Below are positions 5,231 through 10,511 of a stretch of DNA of 14,058 nt, in pieces. The DNA comes from CAZVED01 sp964626205. Its GTDB lineage: Bacteria > Patescibacteriota > Patescibacteriia > SG8-24. Every line of letters starts with the position of its first letter. Position 1 is the first letter of the stretch. The notes beneath the pieces are model-generated. The model was not told where the DNA came from, did not search any database, and saw nothing but the letters and a program-made list of their open reading frames with translations. Where the stretch lies: assembly GCA_964626205.1 (NCBI GenBank), contig CAZVED010000024.1, forward strand, positions 1-14,058, in the 5' to 3' direction. The position numbers and the translations under genes are program-made.

Positions 5231-5256
5231 AGTCAAATCAAGTTCAGAATTTGACT
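5231..5256 (-). terminator. hairpin spanning the stop codon of the outer-membrane gene
   Basis: AGTCAAAT (5231-5238) and ATTTGACT (5249-5256) pair around a 10-nt loop that contains the TGA stop of the beta-barrel gene. There is no U-tract. It probably stabilises or ends the mRNA 3' end. Confidence 0.45.
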
Positions 5257-5795
5257 TCTACACCGCCCGTAATACCGTGGTACTTCTCATTAGAGAAACG
5301 CGTTTGAGTCAGACCCAACTTAACGTCCATGTTCTGAGCAGCCGCTGCTTTTAGACCAACCACATAGCGATTAGTAGCAGCACCACGATCACTACCAACA
5401 TTATTGGTAAAGCGGTATCCACCGTAAGCATCTAGGCTGGGCACTAGTTTAACGAACCCTTCTGCTCCTAGACGGTAGTACTTTTGCGAGTCCATAGCTC
5501 CAAAAGCCACGGTACCTATTACAGTAACGTCACCCATATGAATGGGTTTGTTGAACGCTACCTCAGCACCGCCAGTGTGTACACGATCACCAGTAACCGT
5601 TTGTTTTAGGTTACCGAGAACGTCGAAAGAGCCAAGCTCGGTATTGAAACGAATACCTGCCTGGCCGAAGTGAGTACTATTAATTGCAGCACGCCCGTCT
5701 GCATTTTCATAGTCATAATTAGCAATAGCACTATACTGTGCTGATGCTGTCAAGGCCGATAGACCCAGAACAATACTTGTAATTAGCTTTTTCAA
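5244..5795 (-). CDS. predicted outer-membrane beta-barrel protein
   Basis: A 183-aa protein with a clear signal peptide (MKKLITSIVLGLSALTASA, likely cut before QYS), then alternating beta-strand sequence rich in Tyr, Gly and polar residues, and a C-terminal strand ending VEVKF. A terminal Phe is the classic signature of BAM-inserted outer-membrane proteins. The mature size, about 164 residues, suits an eight-stranded barrel. The start is TTG at 5795, chosen because AGGAGG lies 8 nt upstream and no ATG is near. Phage barrels such as lambda Lom alter host attachment or block superinfection; a similar role here is inference. Neighbours are element G upstream and a long noncoding region downstream. 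A second envelope protein is encoded at 6645-7226. Confidence 0.85.
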   Translation of the reverse strand: MKKLITSIVLGLSALTASAQYSAIANYDYENADGRAAINSTHFGQAGIRFNTELGSFDVLGNLKQTVTGDRVHTGGAEVAFNKPIHMGDVTVIGTVAFGAMDSQKYYRLGAEGFVKLVPSLDAYGGYRFTNNVGSDRGAATNRYVVGLKAAAAQNMDVKLGLTQTRFSNEKYHGITGGVEVKF

Positions 5796-5835
5796 ATTTA
5801 AATCCTCCTATTAACAATAATGTGTATGTAAACAC

Positions 5836-5966
5836 ACATAAGGTAAGTCACTAGTGTCGACAATCTATTTTCCGTAACACCTATCTACTTGATTTTTCAG
5901 TGCTTACCTGCCGGCAATCAAATGTTGGCATCGCGTACAACAAACTTCTAATGACTTACCTTATGT
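5836..5966 (-). ncRNA. element G: 15-bp inverted repeat closing 101 nt
   Basis: ACATAAGGTAAGTCA (5836-5850) and its reverse complement (5952-5966) are perfect. Inside are TGCC/GGCA pairing near 5910-5931 and a TGTCGACA palindrome near 5856. It lies between the outer-membrane gene leader and a tRNA-like relic. A smaller hairpin ATGTGT/ACACAT lies at about 5820-5839, upstream of the AGGAGG. I see no clear promoter for the outer-membrane gene. Confidence 0.45.
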
Positions 5967-5973
5967 ATGATAG

Positions 5974-6037
5974 ATCCGTTGTGGGAGGGACTTCGAAACC
6001 CTCATTTCGCCGCGCTCTCCCACTTAAGCTACCCGGA
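5974..6037 (-). pseudogene. tRNA-like sequence without anticodon arm (a)
   Basis: On the minus strand it reads acceptor-like TCCGGGT, a perfect D arm GCTTAAGTGGGAGAGC, only 10 nt (GCGGCGAAAT), then a T-arm-like GAGGG TTTCGAAGT CCCTC, and ends with CGGA, which pairs with TCCG. The anticodon arm and CCA are absent. GTGGGAG and CTCCCAC can also pair as a 7-bp helix. It is either a tRNA relic or a tRNA-like RNA; the next element has the same layout. Confidence 0.45.
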
Positions 6038-6040
6038 GTA

Positions 6041-6110
6041 CTAACCCCGAGACAGGAATCGAACCTGTACCTCTCTGCGTTCTACCTTAAACTACCACTG
6101 GATCGCCAGG
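6041..6110 (-). pseudogene. tRNA-like sequence without anticodon arm (b)
   Basis: On the minus strand, a good D arm GTTTAAGGTAGAAC is followed by 10 nt (GCAGAGAGGT) and a perfect T arm ACAGG TTCGATT CCTGT, then CTCGGGG and TTAG instead of NCCA. No matching 5' acceptor strand is found. The D-arm/10-nt/T-arm spacing equals that of the neighbouring element at 5974-6037. The 5' boundary is uncertain. Confidence 0.45.
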
Positions 6111-6206
6111 TCATGACTCCCGACAGCAGCTACAGGTTAATTACTCCTTAGCTACTATTTATTATGGCTCCGGCTCCACTCGCCCGGAAAGGCTTTTAAC
6201 GAGAAT

Positions 6207-6292
6207 ACCATAAATTAGCACAAAAACTTACATTTACTGAGGTATTAACCTGACAAACCAGCTAGGCTGGGACTTTTGTGCTAATTTATGGT
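6207..6292 (-). ncRNA. element E: 19-bp inverted repeat closing two hairpins
   Basis: Positions 6207-6225 and 6274-6292 are perfect 19-nt inverted repeats. The 48 nt inside contain AGGT/ACCT (6240-6251) and CCAGC/GCTGG with a 3-nt loop (6258-6270), giving a three-way junction. A TGGCCG/CGGCCA hairpin follows at about 6292-6312. No ORF. The rest of 6111-6461 has a GCAG/CTGC hairpin near 6363-6376 and nothing else I can support. Confidence 0.5.
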
Positions 6293-6461
6293 GGCCGAGG
6301 TCCATACGGCCATAGGGGACGGGTCACAGCAATCCACACTGGTTTGTTCTCGCCGAAGCTAGGCAGTTTACTCTGCGGATAGTTTAAAAATATACGTACA
6401 AAAAGTGCCAGCCAGACACCCAATTTAGATAAAGCGCAGCTACCATATATTACTCCTTAAA

Positions 6462-6555
6462 TGGCGGTGATAGAAGGATTCGAACCTTCGGCCCCCATTT
6501 CTGGGAACTCTTTCTTAGCAGGAAAGTGCAATAAGCCAAGCTCTGCCATATCACC
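6462..6555 (-). tRNA. tRNA-Ser (GCT anticodon)
   Basis: A class II tRNA of 94 nt with encoded CCA and the serine discriminator G. The acceptor is GGTGATA/TATCACC, the anticodon loop CTGCTAA gives GCT (AGC/AGU), there is a long variable arm, and the T arm is GAAGG TTCGAAT CCTTC. Upstream, 6556-6631 holds GCCGG/CCGGC and CGTGTGT/ACACACG hairpins and no gene. Confidence 0.93.
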
Positions 6556-6631
6556 AAATAATTTATGCCGGTTGCCATGCCCGGCGTGTGTATCAACAAA
6601 AGAACTTCAAATTCTAAGACACACGGCTTTC

Positions 6632-6648
6632 GTAAGGAATGACCTTAC
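6632..6648 (-). terminator. hairpin at lipoprotein stop codon
   Basis: GTAAGG (6632-6637) and CCTTAC (6643-6648) pair around AATGA. The TAA stop of the lipoprotein lies inside the hairpin arm. No U-tract follows, so intrinsic termination is unproven. Confidence 0.4.
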
Positions 6649-7226
6649 CGCTTAATTCCTAGTTGAGTCAGATCGAAGTAGCTACTGCCAGCTTTCGAAC
6701 TAAGATAGCCGGTATACAGCACCCCATTACTTAGCACGTACCCAATATCGTCTGCGACGAAAGTATCAAAAACTGGAGGGCACTCAACCCTAGTACCTAC
6801 TTTCAAACATCCAGGTACTTGACCTACTGTAGCAGATCCAGTAATCACCGGAGTCTGTCCGATTACAGTTAGAGTGCCTGCAACTACATCGGCTGTGGAC
6901 CATTCCGCAGGACCAACAAGCCCGAAAACCGTATATGCAGAATACTTCGTTTTATATGTAAACTGGCTAGGGGCTTTGAAATCTACCCAACCTGTCTTAG
7001 TACCAGAACAATCTGCATTCGCATAGACAACTTGCAGTTCTTTTACGGTAAAACTATTGCCGTCACTTGGACGAATTGAAACAAAAGTCTCTACGAACTT
7101 ACCGTTGCACAGGCTATAATCACCAATAAAGCGTTCTGTGGGACTTACGTCTTTAGAGCCGCTACTACCGCCGCCGCAGGCGGCTAGCACTAGGGTCGCT
7201 AGACCCGCGATCAGAAGTTTTTTCAT
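6645..7226 (-). CDS. predicted phage-encoded lipoprotein
   Basis: A 193-aa protein with a lipoprotein signal: MKK, hydrophobic core, and lipobox LAAC with Cys at residue 17, followed by GGGSSGS, a typical flexible linker. The residue after Cys is Gly, not Asp, which favours outer-membrane sorting. The mature part is beta-rich with Cys at residues including 40 and 73 and two more near the C-terminus (a CLKVGTRVEC segment), and has no transmembrane helix. AAAGG lies just upstream of ATG 7226. The gene follows the Tyr-like tRNA by 14 nt. Phage lipoproteins such as T5 Llp block receptors against superinfection; that role is inference here and I see no similarity to Llp. Confidence 0.85.
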   Translation of the reverse strand: MKKLLIAGLATLVLAACGGGSSGSKDVSPTERFIGDYSLCNGKFVETFVSIRPSDGNSFTVKELQVVYANADCSGTKTGWVDFKAPSQFTYKTKYSAYTVFGLVGPAEWSTADVVAGTLTVIGQTPVITGSATVGQVPGCLKVGTRVECPPVFDTFVADDIGYVLSNGVLYTGYLSSKAGSSYFDLTQLGIKR

Positions 7227-7240
7227 TTTTACCTTTAATT

Positions 7241-7329
7241 TGGTGTACCCCCAAGGATTCGAACCTCACGCCAACCAACCTGACTTATATAGGCAATAGT
7301 TTTACAGACTACCGTCAGGAAAGGGATAC
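7241..7329 (-). tRNA. aberrant tRNA-Tyr-like gene (GTA anticodon)
   Basis: The ends are good: GTATCCC/GGGGTAC acceptor (one T-G pair), discriminator A, encoded CCA and T arm TGAGG TTCGAAT CCTTG. An arm GTAGT/ACTAT closes loop CTGTAAA, a perfect Tyr anticodon loop. Only 10 nt (TTTCCTGACG) lie between acceptor and this arm, so there is no room for a D arm. Instead CCTGAC and GTCAGG pair across the anticodon arm. The total of 89 nt fits class II. It is either a functional D-armless tRNA or a decayed one. Confidence 0.6.
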
Positions 7330-7346
7330 AATTTAGAACCCATAAG

Positions 7347-7437
7347 AATATACTGTTTACTATCCGTTGAACGTGTCGGCCAACTACGCCTTACTAGGAC
7401 AAGGTTCTCAATTGCAGTAGAGAGCGAGCAGTATATT
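7347..7437 (-). other. inverted repeat with a D-arm-like relic
   Basis: AATATACTG (7347-7355) and CAGTATATT (7429-7437) pair, and three more wobble pairs are possible inward. Just inside, the minus strand at 7361-7372 reads GTTCAACGGATA, identical to the D-arm core of tRNA-Arg(TCT) in this window, with no anticodon arm after it. This may be another tRNA relic inside a stem-closed element. In 7438-7667 I see only small hairpins (CGTAC/GTACG, CTGACC/GGTCAG) and no gene. Confidence 0.35.
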
Positions 7438-7667
7438 ATTATGAATGCACGGGGTCCACCGGCGTCCCACTTACCAAATCTTTCGTATAGTTAAAAGTGC
7501 CTGCCACCACAAGCTTCGGTACGTACTCATAGGTACGCTCACTAGAACGCCTTTACGTCCCTGGAAAATTATCCCGCTTACTAGGTACGGGGAGCATATG
7601 TCGTTTGCTCAGTTGACGATCACTTCTCGGTTACTGACCTTTTCACGAGTGAATCAGCTAGGGTCAG

Positions 7668-7712
7668 AGTCGGTTTACCGACTAATTACAGCATCTGTCG
7701 AAACAGATGCTG
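7668..7712 (-). terminator. tandem hairpins at the end of the 51-aa gene
   Basis: CAGCATCTGT/ACAGATGCTG (7689-7712) is capped by TTCG on the minus strand, a very stable UUCG tetraloop. It is followed after the TAA by AGTCGG TAAA CCGACT (7668-7683). No U-run follows, so RNase III processing or 3'-end protection is as likely as termination. Confidence 0.5.
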
Positions 7713-7841
7713 AATCTTTTCGTACGCCACTTCTTGAGCAGCTAGTACGTTTTTGAAATTGAAGTCGTCCGTTTCAAGCCGCTCTTTTTCAGCTTGAGCC
7801 CGCAATTCTTCAACCTTATTCCGAATCTGCCACAGTTCCAT
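7686..7841 (-). CDS. small helical protein, 51 aa
   Basis: ATG 7841 has AAGG about 9-10 nt upstream and follows the strong promoter at 7898-7926. The product begins MELWQIRNKVEELRAQAEKE and is almost entirely amphipathic helix with a heptad-like Leu/Val pattern, so a short coiled coil is likely. The last ten codons (before TAA 7686) are part of a perfect 10-bp hairpin with loop TTCG (7689-7712). A second hairpin, AGTCGG/CCGACT, lies at 7668-7683. Function unknown. Confidence 0.65.
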   Translation of the reverse strand: MELWQIRNKVEELRAQAEKERLETDDFNFKNVLAAQEVAYEKIQHLFRQML

Positions 7842-7897
7842 TTTAGACAACCTTGGTTTCTACAGTTTGTTGGGTAATTTCCCATCAATAAGTATAT

Positions 7898-7926
7898 ATT
7901 ATGTCACACTTTGACCGGCCTGTCAA
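7898..7926 (-). promoter_or_regulatory. strong sigma70-type promoter
   Basis: On the minus strand, TTGACA (7921-7926) lies 17 bp from CATAAT (7898-7903): 6 of 6 and 5 of 6 matches. The start is expected near 7891, giving a 50-nt leader for the 51-aa gene and possibly the Tyr-like tRNA and lipoprotein beyond. Confidence 0.8.
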
Positions 7927-7928
7927 GA

Positions 7929-8123
7929 CTATTTTTGATATGCCTTGTATTCTCTTACAGCTTCAGGTGTGACACAAGCGTACACCCTAAACTTATCGCG
8001 CCCGGCAGTATCGTAGAAACGCTCGGCCAAGTCGCGAAGGTCACAAACTTTTTCATCACCAAGGCTGCGATAGCGGTGAAGGAAAACATCTATCAAGAAC
8101 TCCTTAGTATACGCTTTAGCCAT
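7929..8123 (-). CDS. hypothetical 64-aa protein
   Basis: The start is set at ATG 8123 (MAKAYTKEFLIDVFLHRYRSL), with GGTGG 5 nt upstream; the longer frame adds a hydrophobic stretch that lacks a ribosome site. The protein is helical with a conserved-looking core DLAERFYDTAGRDKFRVYAC and ends EAVREYKAYQK. I recall similar small phage proteins of unknown function but cannot name one. Its stop is directly followed by the promoter at 7898-7926. Position 8124-8222 upstream holds no gene. Confidence 0.75.
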   Translation of the reverse strand: MAKAYTKEFLIDVFLHRYRSLGDEKVCDLRDLAERFYDTAGRDKFRVYACVTPEAVREYKAYQK

Positions 8124-8222
8124 TTTTTCCACCAAGATAATGGTCACAAAACATACTATAGTTAGTAGGATCCTCGAATCTATAACTAACAATATACTCC
8201 CGACTACTAGTCATGTGTACGA

Positions 8223-8258
8223 CGTTTAGTGGCGTATTTAAATATACGCCACTAAACG
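8223..8258 (-). terminator. 15-bp perfect hairpin at the end of the 30-aa ORF
   Basis: Positions 8223-8237 and 8244-8258 pair perfectly around TTAAAT; the loop contains the TAA stop of the 30-aa ORF. There is no U-tract. The long duplex would suit RNase III. Confidence 0.55.
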
Positions 8259-8330
8259 AACTAGAGTAGCATGAAATTCAGGCATAATAGATTCGGGAAT
8301 CTTTTTGCCTGATATAGTAATGTGTGTCAT
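8238..8330 (-). CDS. small ORF, 30 aa
   Basis: ATG 8330 is preceded by CGGAA about 8 nt upstream and by a good promoter at 8356-8385. The peptide begins MTHITISGKKIPESIMPEFH and ends LVAYI, with a beta-like start. The final codons are part of a 15-bp hairpin whose loop carries the stop. It is short, but the promoter, the ribosome site and the 3' hairpin together support expression. Function unknown. Confidence 0.45.
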   Translation of the reverse strand: MTHITISGKKIPESIMPEFHATLVRLVAYI

Positions 8331-8355
8331 TTATAGTTCCGACTAATCAAAGATT

Positions 8356-8385
8356 ATTATAGCAATAAAACAGCAATCAGTTCAA
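8356..8385 (-). promoter_or_regulatory. sigma70-type promoter
   Basis: On the minus strand, TTGAAC (8380-8385) lies 18 bp from TATAAT (8356-8361): 4 of 6 and 6 of 6 matches. The start is expected near 8349, about 19 nt before the 30-aa ORF. Confidence 0.65.
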
Positions 8386-8386
8386 G

Positions 8387-8485
8387 TTAATAATCTTCGT
8401 CGTTAGGACGCTTGTTGCGGCGAGCGTTGCGACGCTCTTTTTCCCGCTGTTTGCGCTCTTCGCGCTCTTCTGGCGTTTCTTTCAT
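8387..8485 (-). CDS. small highly charged protein, 32 aa
   Basis: ATG 8485 overlaps the TGA of the phosphatase gene (ATGA), so translation is probably coupled. The product, starting MKETPEEREERKQREKERR, is almost all Glu, Arg and Lys, then RRNKRPNDEDY. It would form a single charged helix and might bind nucleic acid or protein; nothing more can be said. The overlap and the clean stop before a new promoter make it likely to be real. Confidence 0.6.
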   Translation of the reverse strand: MKETPEEREERKQREKERRNARRNKRPNDEDY

Positions 8486-9264
8486 TGCTTCAACTCAACT
8501 TCGTTAATATCATCCGTAACCTTCCAGAACTTTCCAGTCTTAGGTTCGGCTACAGTTAGTCCGGCCCAAGTAGAGATTCCTACTCGTACAGCCGCGGTAT
8601 CTAGGTTAATAAAATTGCCTAGTTTAGTAGGATGTTGGAGTATAGTATGTCCACAGAAAATAGGCAGGTCACCACATTTATGTGTGTTTTTACTAATACG
8701 CTTAATCTTCTCATCGTTAACCTGAATCCCGGCTAGTCCCCTAAAGGTATCACGACCCCAAGTAACTACTGGACCTTCTCTGAGTTGGCAGAATGCTAAC
8801 TCAGGGAATACTTCGTGAAAGTCTTCTTCTGAGCAGGCTTCTTGTAGCTCTGCGTGCAAAATCCGAAATTGTCCAGGTACTTCAACACACACTGGAAGTG
8901 GAAAGTTTTTCGAAGTCAAAATATCAATAACTTCTTTACGTCCGTCTTCAGAAATGAGCTCCCACCAGATACCTCCGTTGTACATCCACCAGGCACCATC
9001 ACGCAGACCACCGGCTAGAACATAGTCCAGCATCATTGATTCGTGATTGCCCATGACCGCGTGGAACCACGGCTCATTAACCAAGCGCAGACATTCTAGG
9101 TTTTTAGGGCCTCGATCAACTAAATCTCCAACGGAGAACATCCGGTCAGACTTAGGGTCGAAGTTACTAAACTTCAAGAACCTGTCTAGAAGATCAAATG
9201 CACCGTGCAGGTCGCCTATTACAAAATCTCGACCTGCGTCATTTACAGGCAGTACTTTAATCAT
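8482..9264 (-). CDS. calcineurin-like serine/threonine protein phosphatase (lambda NinI type)
   Basis: A 260-aa metallophosphatase of the PPP family. Motifs appear in order: GDLHG (17-21), GDLVDRG (46-52), GNHE (72-75), a metal-ligand His in RILHAEL (137), and CGHT (204-207) followed by INLDT (219-223). Length and motif order fit lambda-type phage phosphatases and bacterial PrpA/PrpB, which use two Mn2+ ions to remove phosphate from Ser/Thr and, in lambda, also Tyr and His. ATG 9264 is chosen because it overlaps the previous TGA (ATGA); a TTG at 9285 would add seven residues. The substrate in this phage is unknown; reshaping host signalling is the usual guess. It lies in a leftward operon and is followed by a coupled 32-aa ORF. 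Confidence 0.93.
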   Translation of the reverse strand: MIKVLPVNDAGRDFVIGDLHGAFDLLDRFLKFSNFDPKSDRMFSVGDLVDRGPKNLECLRLVNEPWFHAVMGNHESMMLDYVLAGGLRDGAWWMYNGGIWWELISEDGRKEVIDILTSKNFPLPVCVEVPGQFRILHAELQEACSEEDFHEVFPELAFCQLREGPVVTWGRDTFRGLAGIQVNDEKIKRISKNTHKCGDLPIFCGHTILQHPTKLGNFINLDTAAVRVGISTWAGLTVAEPKTGKFWKVTDDINEVELKQ

Positions 9265-9455
9265 CTCCAGTTTCCGTTTCTGCAATCTTTTTCAGCTTGT
9301 AGTATGAATTTAGCTTGTTCTAGCTTGTCTATCTTATGTCCAAGACTAACTACTAACTCCCAGACGTCTTGTAAAGCGTCCTGTGTGTCAGGGTAGGTAT
9401 CCTGGATTCTTTTAAAGGTTTCTCTGATATCGTAAATTTCTGATGGGTAGGACAC
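9261..9455 (-). CDS. hypothetical 64-aa coiled-coil-like protein
   Basis: The start is GTG 9455, with TTGGAG 6 nt upstream. The product begins MSYPSEIYDIRETFKRIQD and is helical with a Leu/Val pattern (DVWELVVSLGHKIDKLEQAK), so a short coiled coil is plausible. Its first 103 nt overlap out of frame with the 3' end of the 141-aa gene; the overlap begins where that protein stops resembling its paralogue. It is coupled to the phosphatase by an ATGA overlap. Function unknown. Confidence 0.75.
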   Translation of the reverse strand: MSYPSEIYDIRETFKRIQDTYPDTQDALQDVWELVVSLGHKIDKLEQAKFILQAEKDCRNGNWR

Positions 9456-9778
9456 TCGTCACTCCAAACTATCGGATAGATAACAGAAGTATCTTCTTCC
9501 TCTACCCAATCGTAATAAAACTCTATCCACAGCGGATGAGCTTCTGTAAATTTTTCTACTGAAACAACTATATAACTTATTTCGTCTGAATCATACTGGT
9601 CACTAATTGTAGTATACCTATTACGCATAGTTACTTGCATGTGCATATGTGCTAATCGCATAGCATCTGACAAGTCTAGTGCGTGTACTACAACTACTTC
9701 CGGTACACTGGTGATCCAGTGAGAAGATTCGTACTCTATTAAAAATAGTTTTCTTAGTGCAAAGTCTTCATCGGTCAT
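9353..9778 (-). CDS. hypothetical protein, paralogue of the gene at 10209-10511
   Basis: A 141-aa protein starting MTDEDFALRKLFLIEYESSHW. Residues 11-107 align by eye with the protein at 10209-10511: FLIEYESSHW vs FIITYESMHW, an AxDAxRxA helix, IVVSVEKF vs IVTSVEVL, and VIYP vs IFYP. The last 33 residues have no counterpart and read over the 64-aa gene, as if an original stop after WSDE were lost. ATG 9778 lies 8 nt after the CCA of tRNA-Arg(TCT) with leader ACCCTACA and no Shine-Dalgarno sequence. The family is unknown; the pair looks like a small alpha/beta domain duplicated within the phage. Confidence 0.75.
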   Translation of the reverse strand: MTDEDFALRKLFLIEYESSHWITSVPEVVVVHALDLSDAMRLAHMHMQVTMRNRYTTISDQYDSDEISYIVVSVEKFTEAHPLWIEFYYDWVEEEDTSVIYPIVWSDECPTHQKFTISEKPLKESRIPTLTHRTLYKTSGS

Positions 9779-9786
9779 TGTAGGGT

Positions 9787-9861
9787 TGGTCCGGCGTGAG
9801 GGAATCGAACCCCCATTCTTACTTTAGAAGAGTAGTGTCCTATCCGTTGAACGAACGCCAG
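9787..9861 (-). tRNA. tRNA-Arg (TCT anticodon)
   Basis: 75 nt with encoded CCA. The acceptor is CTGGCGT/ACGCCGG (one G-U), the D arm is GTTCAACGGATAGGAC, the anticodon stem CTACT/AGTAA closes loop CTTCTAA (anticodon TCT, AGA/AGG), and the T arm is GGGGG TTCGATT CCCTC with one mismatch. AGA is common in the genes of this window. It lies 4 nt after the upstream CDS and 8 nt before the next start. Confidence 0.94.
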
Positions 9862-9865
9862 AATT

Positions 9866-10222
9866 TTAATAAGCAAAGTTGTTAGTTAGACCAACTGTAA
9901 TGCCGTCTTTTAGAAAGACGCTAATGGCTAGAGAATATCCCGTGCCTTTAATTACAGGCGTTACGGAGAACCATTCCAAGTCTGCCCTGAATAACATTAC
10001 AGGACCAAACCTAAAAATACACTCCCGAACCTCCGGAGTACCCCCTACTTTAGGTAATACGTTGAAAAGAAGCCTGTAGTGCCTTTTACCTCTCAATTTA
10101 TCTCTGTACTTACTCACATAACTATGTTGGGGATATTTGTACAAGGATACCTCGGCTACCTTACCTATCAAGGCTAGTTCCTTGTATAGATACATACCTG
10201 GATAAATTTTAATCCACTTCAT
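9866..10222 (-). CDS. hypothetical 118-aa protein
   Basis: The start is set at ATG 10222 (MKWIKIYPGMYLYKELALIG), with GGTGAG 4-5 nt upstream; the gene overlaps the end of the previous one by 14 nt. The protein is basic and beta-rich: a central KYRDKLRGKRHYRLLFNVLP, then ECIFRFGPVMLFRADLEWFS, and an end GITVGLTNNFAY. No transmembrane helix or known motif is visible. The stop lies 4 nt from tRNA-Arg(TCT). Function unknown. Confidence 0.75.
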   Translation of the reverse strand: MKWIKIYPGMYLYKELALIGKVAEVSLYKYPQHSYVSKYRDKLRGKRHYRLLFNVLPKVGGTPEVRECIFRFGPVMLFRADLEWFSVTPVIKGTGYSLAISVFLKDGITVGLTNNFAY

Positions 10223-10511
10223 CTGGCTCACCAATTTCAGGATAGAAGATTGACTGAGACGGGTCGTTGTAGTACGTCCAATACTCGTTAGCCTCGTCCA
10301 GAACCTCAACACTAGTTACAATGTGTTGGCACTCATCGTCATCCATTTCCTCTTCGGCAATTACTTCTGAGAACAGCTCTTGCATATTCTCTTCCATGAA
10401 GTACTCCGCACGGAATACCGCGTCTTTGGCATTTTCAGCCCAAACAACTACGTGCGACTCTCCACCGCACCAGTGCATGCTTTCGTAAGTAATAATAAAT
10501 CGTTGTTTCAT
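10209..10511 (-). CDS. hypothetical acidic protein, paralogue of the gene at 9353-9778
   Basis: A 100-aa protein from ATG 10511 (MKQRFIITYESMHWCGGESH), which overlaps the preceding TGA (ATGA). A GTG four codons earlier is possible but less likely. It is strongly acidic in the middle (EEEMDDDECQHIVTSVEVLDE) and at the C-terminus (IFYPEIGEPDEVD). It shares the YESxHW start, the central helix and the SVExxxEA and YP motifs with the 141-aa protein, so the two are a tandem duplication separated by one gene and a tRNA. Function unknown. Confidence 0.8.
   Translation of the reverse strand: MKQRFIITYESMHWCGGESHVVVWAENAKDAVFRAEYFMEENMQELFSEVIAEEEMDDDECQHIVTSVEVLDEANEYWTYYNDPSQSIFYPEIGEPDEVD

Noticed and set aside
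415..5243. CRISPR array or tandem repeat locus
   Set aside because: The inverted repeats have different sequences and there are no regularly spaced direct repeats.
5900..6151. Plus-strand open frame of 83 aa
   Set aside because: It runs antisense over the two tRNA-like sequences and element G, has no ribosome site, and its composition follows the T-arm and D-arm motifs.
4497..6292. Insertion sequences or MITEs
   Set aside because: No transposase, no shared terminal repeats between the elements and no evident target-site duplications.
6461..6655. Plus-strand open frame of 64 aa
   Set aside because: It is antisense to tRNA-Ser; the FEPSAP-like start is the reverse complement of the T arm.
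7445..7756. Plus-strand open frame of 103 aa
   Set aside because: No ribosome site, basic low-complexity product, and it overlaps antisense the better-supported 51-aa gene and its hairpins.
666..8258. Long hairpins as ordinary Rho-independent terminators
   Set aside because: None has a clear U-tract on the coding side; several lie at tRNA 5' ends or within coding ends, so termination is only one option.
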